This document shows positions 51,207-61,680 of a DNA stretch of 64,000 bases, one piece after another. Made by a program: the position numbers and the translations under genes. Numbering within the stretch: the stretch's first letter is position 1; every line of letters starts with the position of its first letter. The notes under the pieces were generated by a model, which searched no databases, had not been told where the DNA came from, and saw nothing but the letters and a program-made list of their open reading frames with translations. This DNA is from Pirellulales bacterium (lineage in GTDB: Bacteria; Planctomycetota; Planctomycetia; Pirellulales; Thermoguttaceae), in contig JADLEL010000124.1 in NCBI GenBank assembly GCA_020846145.1, forward strand, positions 1-64,000, written 5' to 3'.

Positions 51207-52421
51207 TCACATTCCTTCGATCGCAACTTTCTCCGTTTTATTCGCGGCCAGCATTTGGCGGTATTGCGTGGGATTCATCCCGGTGAGTTGCGAAAAGACC
51301 AAGCGCATGCGGTCGGGCGTGGCAAAACCGCATTCCTTGGCGATGGTTTGCATTTTCTTTCGCGGCACGGCCGCCAGCAAGTCCTTGACTTTTTCCACGC
51401 GCAGGCGGCAGAGATAATCGTGCGGCGAACACCCCAAATGGCCGCGGAAGAGTTTCTCCAAAAGACGCCGCGAGATGGGAACCTGCTTGAGAACGTACTC
51501 GACGGTCAGGTTCTTGCTCAAGTTGTCGTGCATGTAGCGGGCGACCGTGCTGACGTGCGCGTTGTCCACGGCGATCGTATCGGTGGAGCGGCGGACCACC
51601 ACGCCGTCGGGCGGCACGAGGATTTCCAGCGACTCCGGCCGCTTGCCGGCCATCAATTGGTCGAGCATTTTCGCCGCTTCGTATCCGGTGCGCCAGGGAT
51701 TGCGGGAAATGCTGCTCAAGGTGGGCTGGCAATTTTCGCAGACGATGGTGTTGTTATCGACGCCGATAATGGCGACTTCGTGGGGGATATTCAGCTTCAG
51801 GAAGTGGCACTCTTCCAGCATCACGCGCGCGCGGTAGTCGTGGACCGCCATGATGCCCACCGGCTTTTTCAGCGATTTCAGCCAGCGGTCCAAGGGCTTG
51901 AGCCGCTTTTGCCAGGAGATCGGGGATTCGGGATGCGGGGCTTCTTCGAAGAAGGAACATTCGATTCCGGCCTCTTTGGCGCGGGCTTCGAATCCCCGTC
52001 GGCGGAGCAAGGCGTACCAGGTGTTTTGCAGGCCGTAAAACGCCAGATGGCGAAATCCGCACGAGAGCAGATGCGTGGCGGCGAGCCGGCCGATGGCCGA
52101 TTGATCGGACATCACTCGCGGAAGGCCCGGATTCTCCAAGGTTCCGCTCACGCTCACCACGGGGATGCCCAACTCTTGGGCGTCGCGGCATTCGGCGGGA
52201 TCGGTAATCAGCGACACCACGCCGTCGCCCGGCCAGCCATTCAGTTCGCGGATGGTGAGGCTCAACTCCTGGGAACTGCTCAAGGTCGGGGGACTGGTAA
52301 ACAGGTTCCAGCCGCCGTGCTCCTGCGAATACGACACGATCCCGCGGACGCAATGCGCCATCCAGGGCACGGCGATCGGAAACGTCAAGGCAACTCGTTT
52401 GATGTTCTTATGCGGGGGCAT
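51207..52421 (-). CDS. XylR-type transcriptional regulator (LacI-like sensor plus AraC HTH)
   Basis: A 404-aa regulator of the planctomycete XylR group: an N-terminal periplasmic-binding-protein-like sugar sensor (VALTFPIAVPWMAHCVRGIV, RVMSDQSAIGRLAATHLLSC, VAIIGVDNNTIVCENCQPTL) and a C-terminal AraC double helix-turn-helix (PISRRLLEKLFRGHLGCSPH, TIAKECGFATPDRMRLVFSQ). It probably responds to a sugar or polysaccharide product and controls nearby secreted enzymes, an inference. ATG 52421 follows family convention. It is bracketed by inverted copies of a 205-bp element. Confidence 0.87.
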   Translation of the reverse strand: MPPHKNIKRVALTFPIAVPWMAHCVRGIVSYSQEHGGWNLFTSPPTLSSSQELSLTIRELNGWPGDGVVSLITDPAECRDAQELGIPVVSVSGTLENPGLPRVMSDQSAIGRLAATHLLSCGFRHLAFYGLQNTWYALLRRRGFEARAKEAGIECSFFEEAPHPESPISWQKRLKPLDRWLKSLKKPVGIMAVHDYRARVMLEECHFLKLNIPHEVAIIGVDNNTIVCENCQPTLSSISRNPWRTGYEAAKMLDQLMAGKRPESLEILVPPDGVVVRRSTDTIAVDNAHVSTVARYMHDNLSKNLTVEYVLKQVPISRRLLEKLFRGHLGCSPHDYLCRLRVEKVKDLLAAVPRKKMQTIAKECGFATPDRMRLVFSQLTGMNPTQYRQMLAANKTEKVAIEGM

Positions 52422-52481
52422 CGAATGGTCCCTGGGCACGCCCCGCGGCGCGCGAATAAACGAGCCGCAACTTCACGATTT

Positions 52482-52686
52482 GTAACCGTTCACTGGGGAC
52501 TGTCCCGATTTTCGCGGCACAAAAGATGATGGTGCCGTAAAAATGCTCAATCGCCGCGAAAATGGGACTGTCCCCCTCGCGCCGCGGGAAGGGGACAGGT
52601 CCATGTTTTCGGCCTGCCGTTTGTCCGCAAAATACGTCATTTCGCCGAAAAATGGACCAGTCCCCGACCAGGGTGTGAACGCTTAC
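52482..52686. mobile_element. Family-2 MITE, complete copy, inverted
   Basis: 205 bp; terminal repeats GTAACCGTTCAC / GTGAACGCTTAC, 8-bp direct repeat CACGATTT (52474-52481 and after 52686, in CACGATTTTATT). It is inverted relative to 50985-51188. Confidence 0.88.
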
Positions 52687-53478
52687 CACGATTTTATTCT
52701 AGCAACCGCGGTTCGAAATTGATAGTTTTTCCCATGGCAGAAGATTCCGGCATCGCTTGCGTTCGCAAGTTGGGATGCCGATCACCAGCCGCAATTTTCC
52801 CGTCCGAGAGGCGGTTTTCAAAAACCGGCAGACGACGATCCACCTATCGGAGGGATTCGCATATCGACGTATTTTTGCGCAAACGACTTCTAGAAACCAA
52901 TCCCATCTTGAAGGTTTAATGGAAGAATGAGGCGATACGAAATATCGAATTCGACTCCCCTGCCTTACGATGTAGGAACTCGCTAAGGTGTTGCCCGACA
53001 ATAAGTTGCCGGAATCGTAGTAGGCACACTCCGTGTGCCGTCCACGAATTACGGCACACGGAGTGTGCCTACTACATTGGAATTCGGTGGTTTATTGTCG
53101 GACAGCGCCTAAGGATACGCTATTGCCGGGGGCGATTTTCCCGAAATCGCTTTCCGGGCGGTTCTCGCGCCTCCTTGAAACGACACTTTGAACTTTGCAA
53201 CCCTACAGGAGAAGCTTGCGTAAAGATTGAGCTCCTCGTTTGTCGAATGCACGTCTCTTTCGGATCCCGAAAATCCACGGTTTATTTCGGGCGGGAAAAA
53301 TTCCACCGCGTCGCGAGCGATTATTCCCGGTAATCGTTCCCGCTCGTCGAATTTCCCTCCCTTGAAATGAAGCCGCGGTTTTTTCGGCGAATGCGCGCGA
53401 TCGCGCGGAATCTCGGACGAGGCATTAGCGGAAGCGTTTATTATTTTCTTGCGCCACTTTCAAAAGGACGAATTTTTT
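52687..53478. other. Intergenic upstream of the large repeat protein
   Basis: About 790 bp with no gene, holding the family-3 element at 52981-53113. No promoter with good hexamers was identified; the leader of the following gene may be long. Confidence 0.5.
52981..53113. mobile_element. Family-3 palindromic element, copy B
   Basis: Inverted copy of 36683-36814: GCTAAGGTGTTGCCCGACAA arm, the GTAGGCACACTCCGTGTGCC palindrome, and TTGTCGGACAGCGCCTAAGG arm. No gene. Confidence 0.78.
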
Positions 53479-56400
53479 ATGAGACTATTTTTCAGATGCG
53501 TTGCGTTTATGGCGACAGCGAGCACGTTCGCCGCGGCGCCGCTGCAAGCCGCGCTTACCGATCGTTATTGGAACAATACCGGCACGACCGGCGATTTCAA
53601 CGACGGCGCCAACTGGGATATCGACTCCCCGCCTGCGGGAACCGGCGTTCTAGTAACCGGCGACACCGCCTACGTCAACAACGGCGGCACGGCGAATATC
53701 GCGGCCGACGTTACTCCGGTCCTGCAATGGCTCTATATCGGCCAGGGCGCTTCGACGACCGGAACGGTCAAACAGACCGCCGGGGCCATTACCATTAACG
53801 GCAGTATTCGCTCCATCGGCGGCGGCGGCGGGACCGGAACCTACCTCATGGAAGGCGGTTCGCTGACCGCGACCGCCCTCGGCACCGATGCCTTGGTATA
53901 TCCCGACTACACCAATCCGTTCTGGGGCATCGGCACGGGAACGGGCAGCGTCGGCGCGATGACCATGAAGAACGCCGCCGTCGTCAATTCGACGGGCGGC
54001 GTGCGCATCGGCGACACGGGCGGAACGGGCACTTTCGACATGTACAACACTTCCGTCTTGAATCAGTCCGGCCACTTTTTCATCAGTCAAGGCACCGCCG
54101 GCGTCGGCACCATGACCCTGCACGATTCCGCGCAGGTCATCACCACCACCCATGCCCATTACGGCGGATACACCCTCGTCGGACAATCCGGCGGCAGCGT
54201 GGGAATCCTGAACGTCCTCGATTCCGCGAAATGGACGACCGGCACCGGCGGGAACTTCTACGTCGGACGCGCCGCTTCCACCGGCACGCTCAACATCACG
54301 AGCAGCAGCACGCTCGACCCGGCCACGGTTACCGTGGGGGGCGCTTTTCGAATCGCGGACGGCGATACCGCCGGCGCTGCCGCCACCGGAACCGTGAATA
54401 TGTCCGGCACCGCCAAGCTCGTCACTTACTCATCCTGCTATACCGGCAGAAACGGCGGACACGGCGATCTGAACATGATCGGCCAAACCAGCTTGACGAA
54501 CACCGGCGATTTTCAAATCGCCAACAGCGGAAACGTCGGCGCCTCCACGATCGGCATCGTAACCATGAGCAACAACGCCGCGATCAACCAATCGGGCTAC
54601 GTCGTAGTCGGCGCCAACGGCAACAGCGCCTCGGCCACCTTGACGATGAACGACGACGCGACGTTCACCCAGTCGGGCGGCGAGGTTTGGATCGGTTGGC
54701 ACGGCACCTCCACCGGCACGCTCAACCTGAACGGCAACGCCTCCTTCGAAAACACCGGCGCCCAAGGCACGCTCGTCGGCGGAACCTCCGCCACCGGCGT
54801 ATTGAACCTCAACGGCGGCGTTTACAAAACGTCCTACCTTCGCGGATCGGCCAACGGCACCGTGAATTTCAAGGGCGGCACGTTGCGGTCCTCGCAGGAC
54901 GAAACCGACTGGCTGGGAACCGCCGTCGTTTACAAAGTCGCCTCCGCCGGCGCGAAAATCGACACCCCCAACAACGTCCGCGCCAACGGTTCGCTGATCG
55001 AGGACGGAACTTCCACGGGCGGCGGCCTGACGAAGACCGGCGCCGGCACCTTGACCCTCGCCGGCACGAATACCTACACCGGCATGACCGACGTCAACGA
55101 AGGCGCCCTCGAAATCGCCGCGCCCGCCGCCCTGGCCGGTTCGGCGACGATCGCCGCCAACGCCACCTTGGCGATTTCGACGACCATGACCCTGAGCGGC
55201 CAAGTCTTCGGCACCGCGGGGACTCTCTCGTTCAATGCCGGCGCGCCGACCTTGGCCGCCAACGCTTTCTCCGGCACGCTCGCCCTCAACGGCGGCAATT
55301 TGAACCTGACCGCCACCCATTCCGGAACCGCGTACGTCAACAACGGCTTTAGTTGGCATCATAACGGCACGGGCACGATCTCCGGATTGACCACCGTCGG
55401 CAGCAGCCTTTCCGCTTCCAGCGCGGACGCCCTGCTCGGCGGCACCGGAACCCTCGGCAACGTTGCCGTGCTGAACAACTACGGCAACACGCTCGGCGTT
55501 AAGGGCGGAATCGAAGCCGGACAGAACGGCATCGGCTCGCTGCACATGGCCAACCTCACGTTCAACGCTTCCGGTTTCGCCTACATCGGCAATGCCACGC
55601 AAAACATCGGGGCTTACACCGGCAGCAACGCCGCGTTCGTGGCCGGCGGCGCCCTGACCCTCGGCGCCGATTTCGCCGGCACCGTGCAATTCGATCTCGG
55701 CGGCGCGAACGTCGCCTCCGGCACTTACCACTTCATTCAACACGAGGGCGCGATCAGTTACCTCAACGGCAGCGCGCTGTCGAATTTCCAGGCGGCGAAC
55801 GCGGTCCTTTCCGCCCGCCAAACCGCTTCGTTCGCCGATAACGCGGGCGCGGGCAGCACGCGCTACCTCGATTACGTCGTCGTCGGCGCGTATCCCGTCT
55901 GGTCCGGCGTGGTGGGAGCCGCCACCAACAACACCTGGACGCCCAACGATCATGCCGTTACCAACTGGAAGGCGAATACCAACGGCAGCGCGTTTTACTT
56001 CATCGACGGCACCGATCCCGCCGCCACCGGCGGCATCGGCGACGCGGTGCTCTTCAGCGACGCCGCGGGCGCCGCCCACAACTTCGTCGATATTCCCAAC
56101 AACGTCGCGCCCATCAGCGTCACCGTCGATGCCGCGATGACGTACACCTTTAACGGCGCGGCGGGCATCGTCGATGGTCCTTCGGCGACCAAGACCACGC
56201 TGTTGAAGAAAAACGCCGGCACGCTGGCGATGAACACGCCCAACACCTACTCCGGCGGCACGACGATCGTGGACGGCACCATTCAAGTCGGAAACGCCTC
56301 CGCCATGGGCGGAGGTCCGGTCGGCTTCTTCCCCGGCGCGACCTCGACCGCCATACTGCAATTGTACGGCACGAGCATCGCGATCAGCGGTTTGACCACC

Positions 56401-59400
56401 GACGCGGTTACGCCCGGCACCCCGGTCGTCGAAAACGGCGCCGCCGGCAGCGCCACGTTGACCGTCAATAATGCGACCGCGAATACCTTTGCCGGCGTGA
56501 TGCAGGACGGCGGCAGCGGGGCGTTCAGCGCAACTTTCGCCGGTTCCGCCGCTTATACCCTCGCGGGCGCCAATACCTATAGCGGCGCCACCACGATCGG
56601 CAGCTTCAGCACCCTGAAGCTTGGCATCGACAATGCCCTGCCGCACGGCACGGGCAAAGGAAATGTCGTTTTCGACGGCGGCACGCTCGACCTGAACGGC
56701 CGCAATCAAACCGTCAACGGCCTCTCCAATCCGACCTCCTTCGGGACCGTCACCAACGGGGTGTTAGCCTCGACCGGCACATTGACGGCCGGCGACGCCA
56801 ATACCGATTCCGATTTCGCCGGTTCCTTGATGGATACCGGCACCGGAAAAGTCGCCCTCGCCAAAATCGGCAGCGGCCGCTTGGCGCTCAACGATCCCGG
56901 ATTATTCGGCGGCTCGCCGAGCAATTATTCGGGCGGAACGACGCTTTCCGTCGGAAAGATCGAGACCGGCTACGACACCGCCTTGGGAACCGGGATTTTG
57001 AGCATGGTGAGCGGCACGACGCTGGATCTGCGGAGCGCCACCCTCAACGTGGCCGGCATCTCCGGCGACGGCACCGTTACCACGACTCTGGCCGCCAACA
57101 ATGCGGTCCTTACCATATCTCCGGCCACGGCGGTTAGCACTTCCTTCGCCGGAGTGATCCAAAACGGCAGCGGCACGATGGGGCTGACCAAAGCCGGCGC
57201 CGGTACGCAGACCCTCGCTCCCGCGACCGGGAACACCTACACCGGCATCACGACGATCAATGCCGGCACGTTGGCCGTGCCGAGTTTGGCAAACGGCGGA
57301 GTGGCCAGCCCCATCGGCGCCTCGACCGCCGACGCCGCGAACCTCATCCTCAAGGGCGGATTCCTCTCGGTTATGGGGACCACGACCACCGATCGCAGCT
57401 TCACCGCGAACGGCGGCGGCATCACCGTTCCCGGCGCCTCCGACAACGTTACCTTCACGGGCACCGTCACCACGACGGCCACGGGGGGCTATTTCATCAA
57501 GAACGGACCGGGGACGTTGACCTTCAACACCCCCGCCGTTACCGTGAACGACTTCGGCTTCTCGCTGAGTCCCGCCCGGGAGTATTACTCGCAGGGCGGC
57601 ACCACGGTTTTCACCGGGTTGACCGGCACGGAATATAAATCCTGGATTTTCCACACCGGCACCAACTACGAATCGTCGGCGGTCGTCAATAACGTCACGA
57701 TGACTGCCGCGGCATTCAGTTCGGGTTACGGCAGCGCGGCGTCCAAGGGTGTTTTGACCTTGACCGGCACCGCGCAGTTAAATGCCAATTTATGGATTTA
57801 CGTCGGCTATGCCTTGAGCAACACCGTCGCCCAGGGTACGCTCACCATGTGGGATGCCTCCAAAATAACCTCCTTAGGCTCGAGCACCACCGGACGGTTC
57901 TTCCTCGGCGTGGCCGGGAAAGGCACGGCGACCTTGAACAATTCCTCGAATATCACGGTTCCCGCCGATTTCCTTTGCGGCAACAACACCGCCGGCGTCG
58001 GAAACTTGACCCTCCACGACAATACGTGGATTTCCGTCGGCACGACCTTTTATTGCGGCAACGGCGGGGCGGGGACGAGCGGAACCGCCATGCTCGACGG
58101 CGCCGATACGCACATTACCGCGGGCGCGCGGGTGACCATCGGCAACGGGAACACGGCTTCCGGAACCGTTACGCTGAAGAACGCTTCGTACATGACCGCG
58201 GGAACGATCGCGGGCGTCGGCCTTTCCGGCGGCACCGGATTGCTCACGCTGAACAACAACAGCTACCTCACCGCCGGCACGAGGATGTTCATCGGCGTGC
58301 GGGAGAGCGGAACTCTCACCAACACCGTCGGCACGGTGATTCTCAACGATAATTCGTACTTGAGCGCGACCACGGACTTACTTGTGGGCACCACGCAATC
58401 CGTGGGGAACGTTACGCTCAACGGAACTTCCCACATCACTACCGGCACGCCCGCCTATTTCGGCAACGACAGTTCGACTGGAAACGCCACGCTCAACGGC
58501 GGGTCGTATATTACCGTCGGCACCGATGCCTATATCGGCCGCAACGGCACCGCCGCCCGGAACTCGGTGGGGAATGTTACGCTCAACAACACCGCCCAGT
58601 TCAGCATCGGCGCCTCCAATACCGTGCAAATCGGCACGGGAGCCTACGGCAATGGAACCGTAACGCTCAACGACAGTGCGGTATTCGGCGGCGGCGCGAC
58701 GGCGGTTATCGGCCGCTTCGGCGGGACGGGAACCGTGGACGTCAACGGCAGCGCCCAGTTTGCCGCCACCAACATCCAGGTCGGCTACAACTGGGGAAGC
58801 GTCGTTACCGATACCCACGGGACGGTGAACGTCAACGGCGCCGGGGCAGTGGCCACGGCGACCGAAATCGTCCTGGGCGCCGACGGCGGCCAGGACGGCA
58901 AGTGGAACCAGAATGCCGGCCAGACGACGGTCGCCACGAAAGTGGTCATCGGCGAGTACGACTACAGCGACGCTCCGTTATCCCGCACTTCGGGCGCGGG
59001 CGTGCTGAACCTGAACGGCGGGACGCTCACCGCTCCGGCGCTCTCGACCCGCTCGGTGGTTATTTCGACCAACGCCGCCGACCTCGGTGTGGAACTTCAC
59101 GGCGCTACTGCCGGCACGGTGAATTTCAACGGCGGCGTCTTGAAGGCCTCGGCCGCCAACGCCGACTTCATCGCCAGCGACGATCCGCTCGGCGTCATGA
59201 CGCTCAACATCCTGGCGGGCGGCGCGAAGATCGACAGCAACGGCTTCGATCTGACCGTCACCAAGGCCTTGAACCATAGCGGCGTCGGCGCCGACGGCGG
59301 CTTGCTCAAGAGCGGCGCGGGCGTGTTGACCCTGACCGGCGCGGTCGGCTACAACGGCAACACCACCGTCAATCAAGGCACCCTGACCTTGGCGGCCCTC

Positions 59401-59589
59401 AACACCCCGGCCGCCGCGGTTTACGTGGCGACGGGCGGCACGTTGAACGCCGCTTCCATCGCGGCGAATTCGATGACCATCGGCGGTGCCCCGTTGGCCG
59501 CCGCCGCCGCCGTGCCCGAACCCGGCACGCTGCTGCTGTTGGCGCTGGCCGGCGCGGGCATGCTTCTGGCCGCTTGGCGGCGGAAGTAA
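53479..59589 (+). CDS. Giant PEP-CTERM passenger-repeat protein
   Basis: A secreted protein of 2036 aa. The signal peptide (VAFMATASTFAAAPLQAALT) is followed by autotransporter-associated beta-strand repeats: LTKTGAGTLTLAGTNTYTGM, LTKAGAGTQTLAPATGNTYT, LLKSGAGVLTLTGAVGYNGN and many T5SS/PEP-CTERM repeats (VGNVTLNGTSHITTGTPAYF). It ends VPEPGTLLLLALAGAGMLLA plus WRRK. The beta-helix should be long and surface-displayed, with no transporter domain, so export is by Sec and exosortase-like sorting. ATG 53479 is chosen over one ten codons earlier because it starts the signal peptide; AAAGGAC lies just before. No catalytic domain was seen. Confidence 0.88.
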   Translation: MRLFFRCVAFMATASTFAAAPLQAALTDRYWNNTGTTGDFNDGANWDIDSPPAGTGVLVTGDTAYVNNGGTANIAADVTPVLQWLYIGQGASTTGTVKQTAGAITINGSIRSIGGGGGTGTYLMEGGSLTATALGTDALVYPDYTNPFWGIGTGTGSVGAMTMKNAAVVNSTGGVRIGDTGGTGTFDMYNTSVLNQSGHFFISQGTAGVGTMTLHDSAQVITTTHAHYGGYTLVGQSGGSVGILNVLDSAKWTTGTGGNFYVGRAASTGTLNITSSSTLDPATVTVGGAFRIADGDTAGAAATGTVNMSGTAKLVTYSSCYTGRNGGHGDLNMIGQTSLTNTGDFQIANSGNVGASTIGIVTMSNNAAINQSGYVVVGANGNSASATLTMNDDATFTQSGGEVWIGWHGTSTGTLNLNGNASFENTGAQGTLVGGTSATGVLNLNGGVYKTSYLRGSANGTVNFKGGTLRSSQDETDWLGTAVVYKVASAGAKIDTPNNVRANGSLIEDGTSTGGGLTKTGAGTLTLAGTNTYTGMTDVNEGALEIAAPAALAGSATIAANATLAISTTMTLSGQVFGTAGTLSFNAGAPTLAANAFSGTLALNGGNLNLTATHSGTAYVNNGFSWHHNGTGTISGLTTVGSSLSASSADALLGGTGTLGNVAVLNNYGNTLGVKGGIEAGQNGIGSLHMANLTFNASGFAYIGNATQNIGAYTGSNAAFVAGGALTLGADFAGTVQFDLGGANVASGTYHFIQHEGAISYLNGSALSNFQAANAVLSARQTASFADNAGAGSTRYLDYVVVGAYPVWSGVVGAATNNTWTPNDHAVTNWKANTNGSAFYFIDGTDPAATGGIGDAVLFSDAAGAAHNFVDIPNNVAPISVTVDAAMTYTFNGAAGIVDGPSATKTTLLKKNAGTLAMNTPNTYSGGTTIVDGTIQVGNASAMGGGPVGFFPGATSTAILQLYGTSIAISGLTTDAVTPGTPVVENGAAGSATLTVNNATANTFAGVMQDGGSGAFSATFAGSAAYTLAGANTYSGATTIGSFSTLKLGIDNALPHGTGKGNVVFDGGTLDLNGRNQTVNGLSNPTSFGTVTNGVLASTGTLTAGDANTDSDFAGSLMDTGTGKVALAKIGSGRLALNDPGLFGGSPSNYSGGTTLSVGKIETGYDTALGTGILSMVSGTTLDLRSATLNVAGISGDGTVTTTLAANNAVLTISPATAVSTSFAGVIQNGSGTMGLTKAGAGTQTLAPATGNTYTGITTINAGTLAVPSLANGGVASPIGASTADAANLILKGGFLSVMGTTTTDRSFTANGGGITVPGASDNVTFTGTVTTTATGGYFIKNGPGTLTFNTPAVTVNDFGFSLSPAREYYSQGGTTVFTGLTGTEYKSWIFHTGTNYESSAVVNNVTMTAAAFSSGYGSAASKGVLTLTGTAQLNANLWIYVGYALSNTVAQGTLTMWDASKITSLGSSTTGRFFLGVAGKGTATLNNSSNITVPADFLCGNNTAGVGNLTLHDNTWISVGTTFYCGNGGAGTSGTAMLDGADTHITAGARVTIGNGNTASGTVTLKNASYMTAGTIAGVGLSGGTGLLTLNNNSYLTAGTRMFIGVRESGTLTNTVGTVILNDNSYLSATTDLLVGTTQSVGNVTLNGTSHITTGTPAYFGNDSSTGNATLNGGSYITVGTDAYIGRNGTAARNSVGNVTLNNTAQFSIGASNTVQIGTGAYGNGTVTLNDSAVFGGGATAVIGRFGGTGTVDVNGSAQFAATNIQVGYNWGSVVTDTHGTVNVNGAGAVATATEIVLGADGGQDGKWNQNAGQTTVATKVVIGEYDYSDAPLSRTSGAGVLNLNGGTLTAPALSTRSVVISTNAADLGVELHGATAGTVNFNGGVLKASAANADFIASDDPLGVMTLNILAGGAKIDSNGFDLTVTKALNHSGVGADGGLLKSGAGVLTLTGAVGYNGNTTVNQGTLTLAALNTPAAAVYVATGGTLNAASIAANSMTIGGAPLAAAAAVPEPGTLLLLALAGAGMLLAAWRRK

Positions 59590-59645
59590 CGTCCCGCGAA
59601 AATCCGAATCACCCCTCTCCTTCGGGAGAGGGAGTTGAAACTTTA

Positions 59646-59678
59646 CAACCTCCGTTCAAAAGAGCGGAGGTTGTTTTT
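59646..59678 (+). terminator. Rho-independent terminator of the repeat protein gene
   Basis: CAACCTCCG-N10-CGGAGGTTG stem with TTTTT after it, about 55 bp downstream of the stop. A second hairpin, CCTCTCCTTCGGGAGAGG, precedes it. Confidence 0.85.
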
Positions 59679-59714
59679 ATGTCCCCACACACTATCGGGC
59701 ATGCCGCACCCGGC

Positions 59715-60524
59715 TCATTTCCGTGCGATCCAAACGTCCTGCTCCAGTTGGTAGGAGGCCGCGTCGTCGCAATGTTTCAGCACCGCGCGATCCTTCAGCA
59801 GCCGCTCTACGACGAACCGCGGCGGATGGTAGGCCGCGAAGTGCTTTTTTCCTTCGCGGATCCGGTCTCTCGCGACGAGATTTCCCGAATCGTATCGCTC
59901 CTTCTCGGCCGGCAGCAACCGTTTCGCGGCGAGATCGCCGTGGGTGGTGAACAGCAGAATACCGCTCGGCTTGAGGATGCGGAATAGTTCCTCGATCCAG
60001 GCGTAGTGCATCCTCTCGGAAAGATGCGTGAAGACGGAGATCGCATAAACGCAATCGAAGCAATCGCTTCCCAGCGGCAAGGGCGGCTCCAGGCCGTTCT
60101 TCACGAACCGCACGAAGTCGATGTTTTTCTCGCACCAGTCGATCGTCTGCTCGTTGTAGTCGGCGCCGACGAGATCGATTTTTCCGAAGCCTTCGATGCG
60201 CTGCAAATGGCGAATCACCCGCGCCGGCCCGCAGCCCCATTCGCAAATTTGAAGATCGTTCCCCGAAACGTGCTCTTTGACCGCCTCGGCGATGAGTCTC
60301 GCGTTCGCCGCACCCACGTCGCAATACCTCCGCCAATTGACGTGGTTGTAGGCGTCGTAGGCGAGGCGCGCGGGCGGGGGCGTGAAGCCGGGGTGCTCGG
60401 CCAGGAATCTTTTGTTTTCCCGCCTGCTTTGCCAAGCGGCGCGGAGGAACGCGAGACGATCGGCGAACTGGAGCAGATGCCACCTGCGCAGCCAATGCGC
60501 GATGGTTTGCTTGCGGGGAACCAC
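59715..60524 (-). CDS. Class I SAM-dependent methyltransferase
   Basis: A 269-aa enzyme. The SAM site ICEWGCGPARVIRHLQRI (motif I) is followed by IDLVGADYNEQTIDWC, CFDCVYAISVFTHL and LKPSGILLFTTHGD. Substrate unknown. It lies after the PspA-like gene in the same direction, 26 bp apart, so probably co-transcribed. Confidence 0.82.
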   Translation of the reverse strand: MVPRKQTIAHWLRRWHLLQFADRLAFLRAAWQSRRENKRFLAEHPGFTPPPARLAYDAYNHVNWRRYCDVGAANARLIAEAVKEHVSGNDLQICEWGCGPARVIRHLQRIEGFGKIDLVGADYNEQTIDWCEKNIDFVRFVKNGLEPPLPLGSDCFDCVYAISVFTHLSERMHYAWIEELFRILKPSGILLFTTHGDLAAKRLLPAEKERYDSGNLVARDRIREGKKHFAAYHPPRFVVERLLKDRAVLKHCDDAASYQLEQDVWIARK

Positions 60525-60550
60525 GAGAAACCTCCTTGTTCTGCGGGCGA

Positions 60551-61309
60551 TTACCGGCTCTGCTTCGTCGTCGGCGGTCGGTTGAACCGTTCGAGAATTT
60601 TCGAGGCGGCGGCTTTCCGCTCCTTGTCGTCATCGACCGATTCGGCAATCACCAGTTTCGACAAGTCCTCGGCGACGTGGCCCGCTGCGCGGTTGGCGTC
60701 GATCTTTTGATAGATCAGTTCCTCGGCGCGGGACAAATCGGATTCCAGTCCCTGGGGATCGAAGGAAAAGTCGCGGGCGAAGCGGGCCATCTCCTTCTCC
60801 CGCTTGCTTTGCTCCAACTCCAAACCCAATAGCGCGGCTTTCTGCCGTGCGGCGAGGACGCGGCTCTGACCGGCCTCGACTTGCTTGGCGAAATTTTCGT
60901 AGGTCTCCTTGTGCCGTTCGAGTTGCTCGCGGTTGGCTTCGATGTTCTGCTCGACGTCGGCGAGCATCATGGCGTATTCCGGGGCGGTGCGGTGCGGATC
61001 GCCCGAATCGAGAACTTCCCGAATCCGCGCTTCCAGCCGAGCTTTTTCCTTTTCGCCGTTTTCCACCTGCCGCTGCACCGACAAGATCAGCACGCGGTAA
61101 TTATCCAGCCCGGTTTTGGCGCTCTGGATCGACGCCACCCCGTCATCGACCGCCTGATTCAGCAAGGCCAGGGGATCGGCATCTTCCGGCCGCCGGGTGA
61201 TTTTCCGAGCTTGAGCCGATCCCGCGCTCAACAATTTCACCAGCGCCGGCAGGCCGAAAACCACCCCAATGACCGCCAAAATTATGATCGTGATCTCGAT
61301 GGTAATCAT
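60551..61309 (-). CDS. PspA/IM30-like membrane-stress protein
   Basis: A 252-aa protein with an N-terminal membrane helix (IIILAVIGVVFGLPALVKLL) and a long coiled coil with PspA features (DPLALLNQAVDDGVASIQSA, LRTAPEYAMMLADVEQNIEA-like segments, ARQKAALLGLELEQSKREKE). Compared with cytosolic PspA it has a membrane anchor. It is next to SPFH proteins, as in membrane-repair operons. Confidence 0.72.
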   Translation of the reverse strand: MITIEITIIILAVIGVVFGLPALVKLLSAGSAQARKITRRPEDADPLALLNQAVDDGVASIQSAKTGLDNYRVLILSVQRQVENGEKEKARLEARIREVLDSGDPHRTAPEYAMMLADVEQNIEANREQLERHKETYENFAKQVEAGQSRVLAARQKAALLGLELEQSKREKEMARFARDFSFDPQGLESDLSRAEELIYQKIDANRAAGHVAEDLSKLVIAESVDDDKERKAAASKILERFNRPPTTKQSR

Positions 61310-61680
61310 GCGTTGCTTTCCGATAAAAGCAATCGAATTCCAAGCACGAGCGGAAACAAGCGGTTTCCGTGGTTATGCGAGCGAAAATCGAACCGACTAT
61401 AGGATACCAAAACCCTTGCCTTTCGGCAACGGCCTGCGGTTCTGCTTCAGCATAGCTCGGCATAGTCCTCGTTCCCAGGCTCCTGCCTGGGAACGCACTG
61501 TTGGAGAGGCTCCGCCTCGAAGCGACATCGCGGAAAATTAAGCAGGATGGATCAACTGCGAAACGACATTTTCACTACCATAGAGGAGGCAGAGCCTCCA
61601 GGACAATGTGTTCCCAGGCAGGAGCCTGGGAACAAGGATCAACTTTGCAGTTCTCCTGGATTCTGCTTCTACTTCACTTA
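61310..61680. other. Intergenic, palindromes only
   Basis: GTTCCCAGGCTCCTGCCTGG (61471-61490) and GTTCCCAGGCAGGAGCCTGG (61610-61629) bound a palindromic repeat of 163 bp. A half MITE end, ACTTTGCAGTTCTCCTGG, lies at 61641-61658. No gene. Confidence 0.6.

Noticed and set aside
54430-56709. 759-codon antisense frame in the giant repeat-protein gene
   Set aside because: A by-product of the codon bias of Gly/Ala/Thr repeats; no signal, motif or start context.
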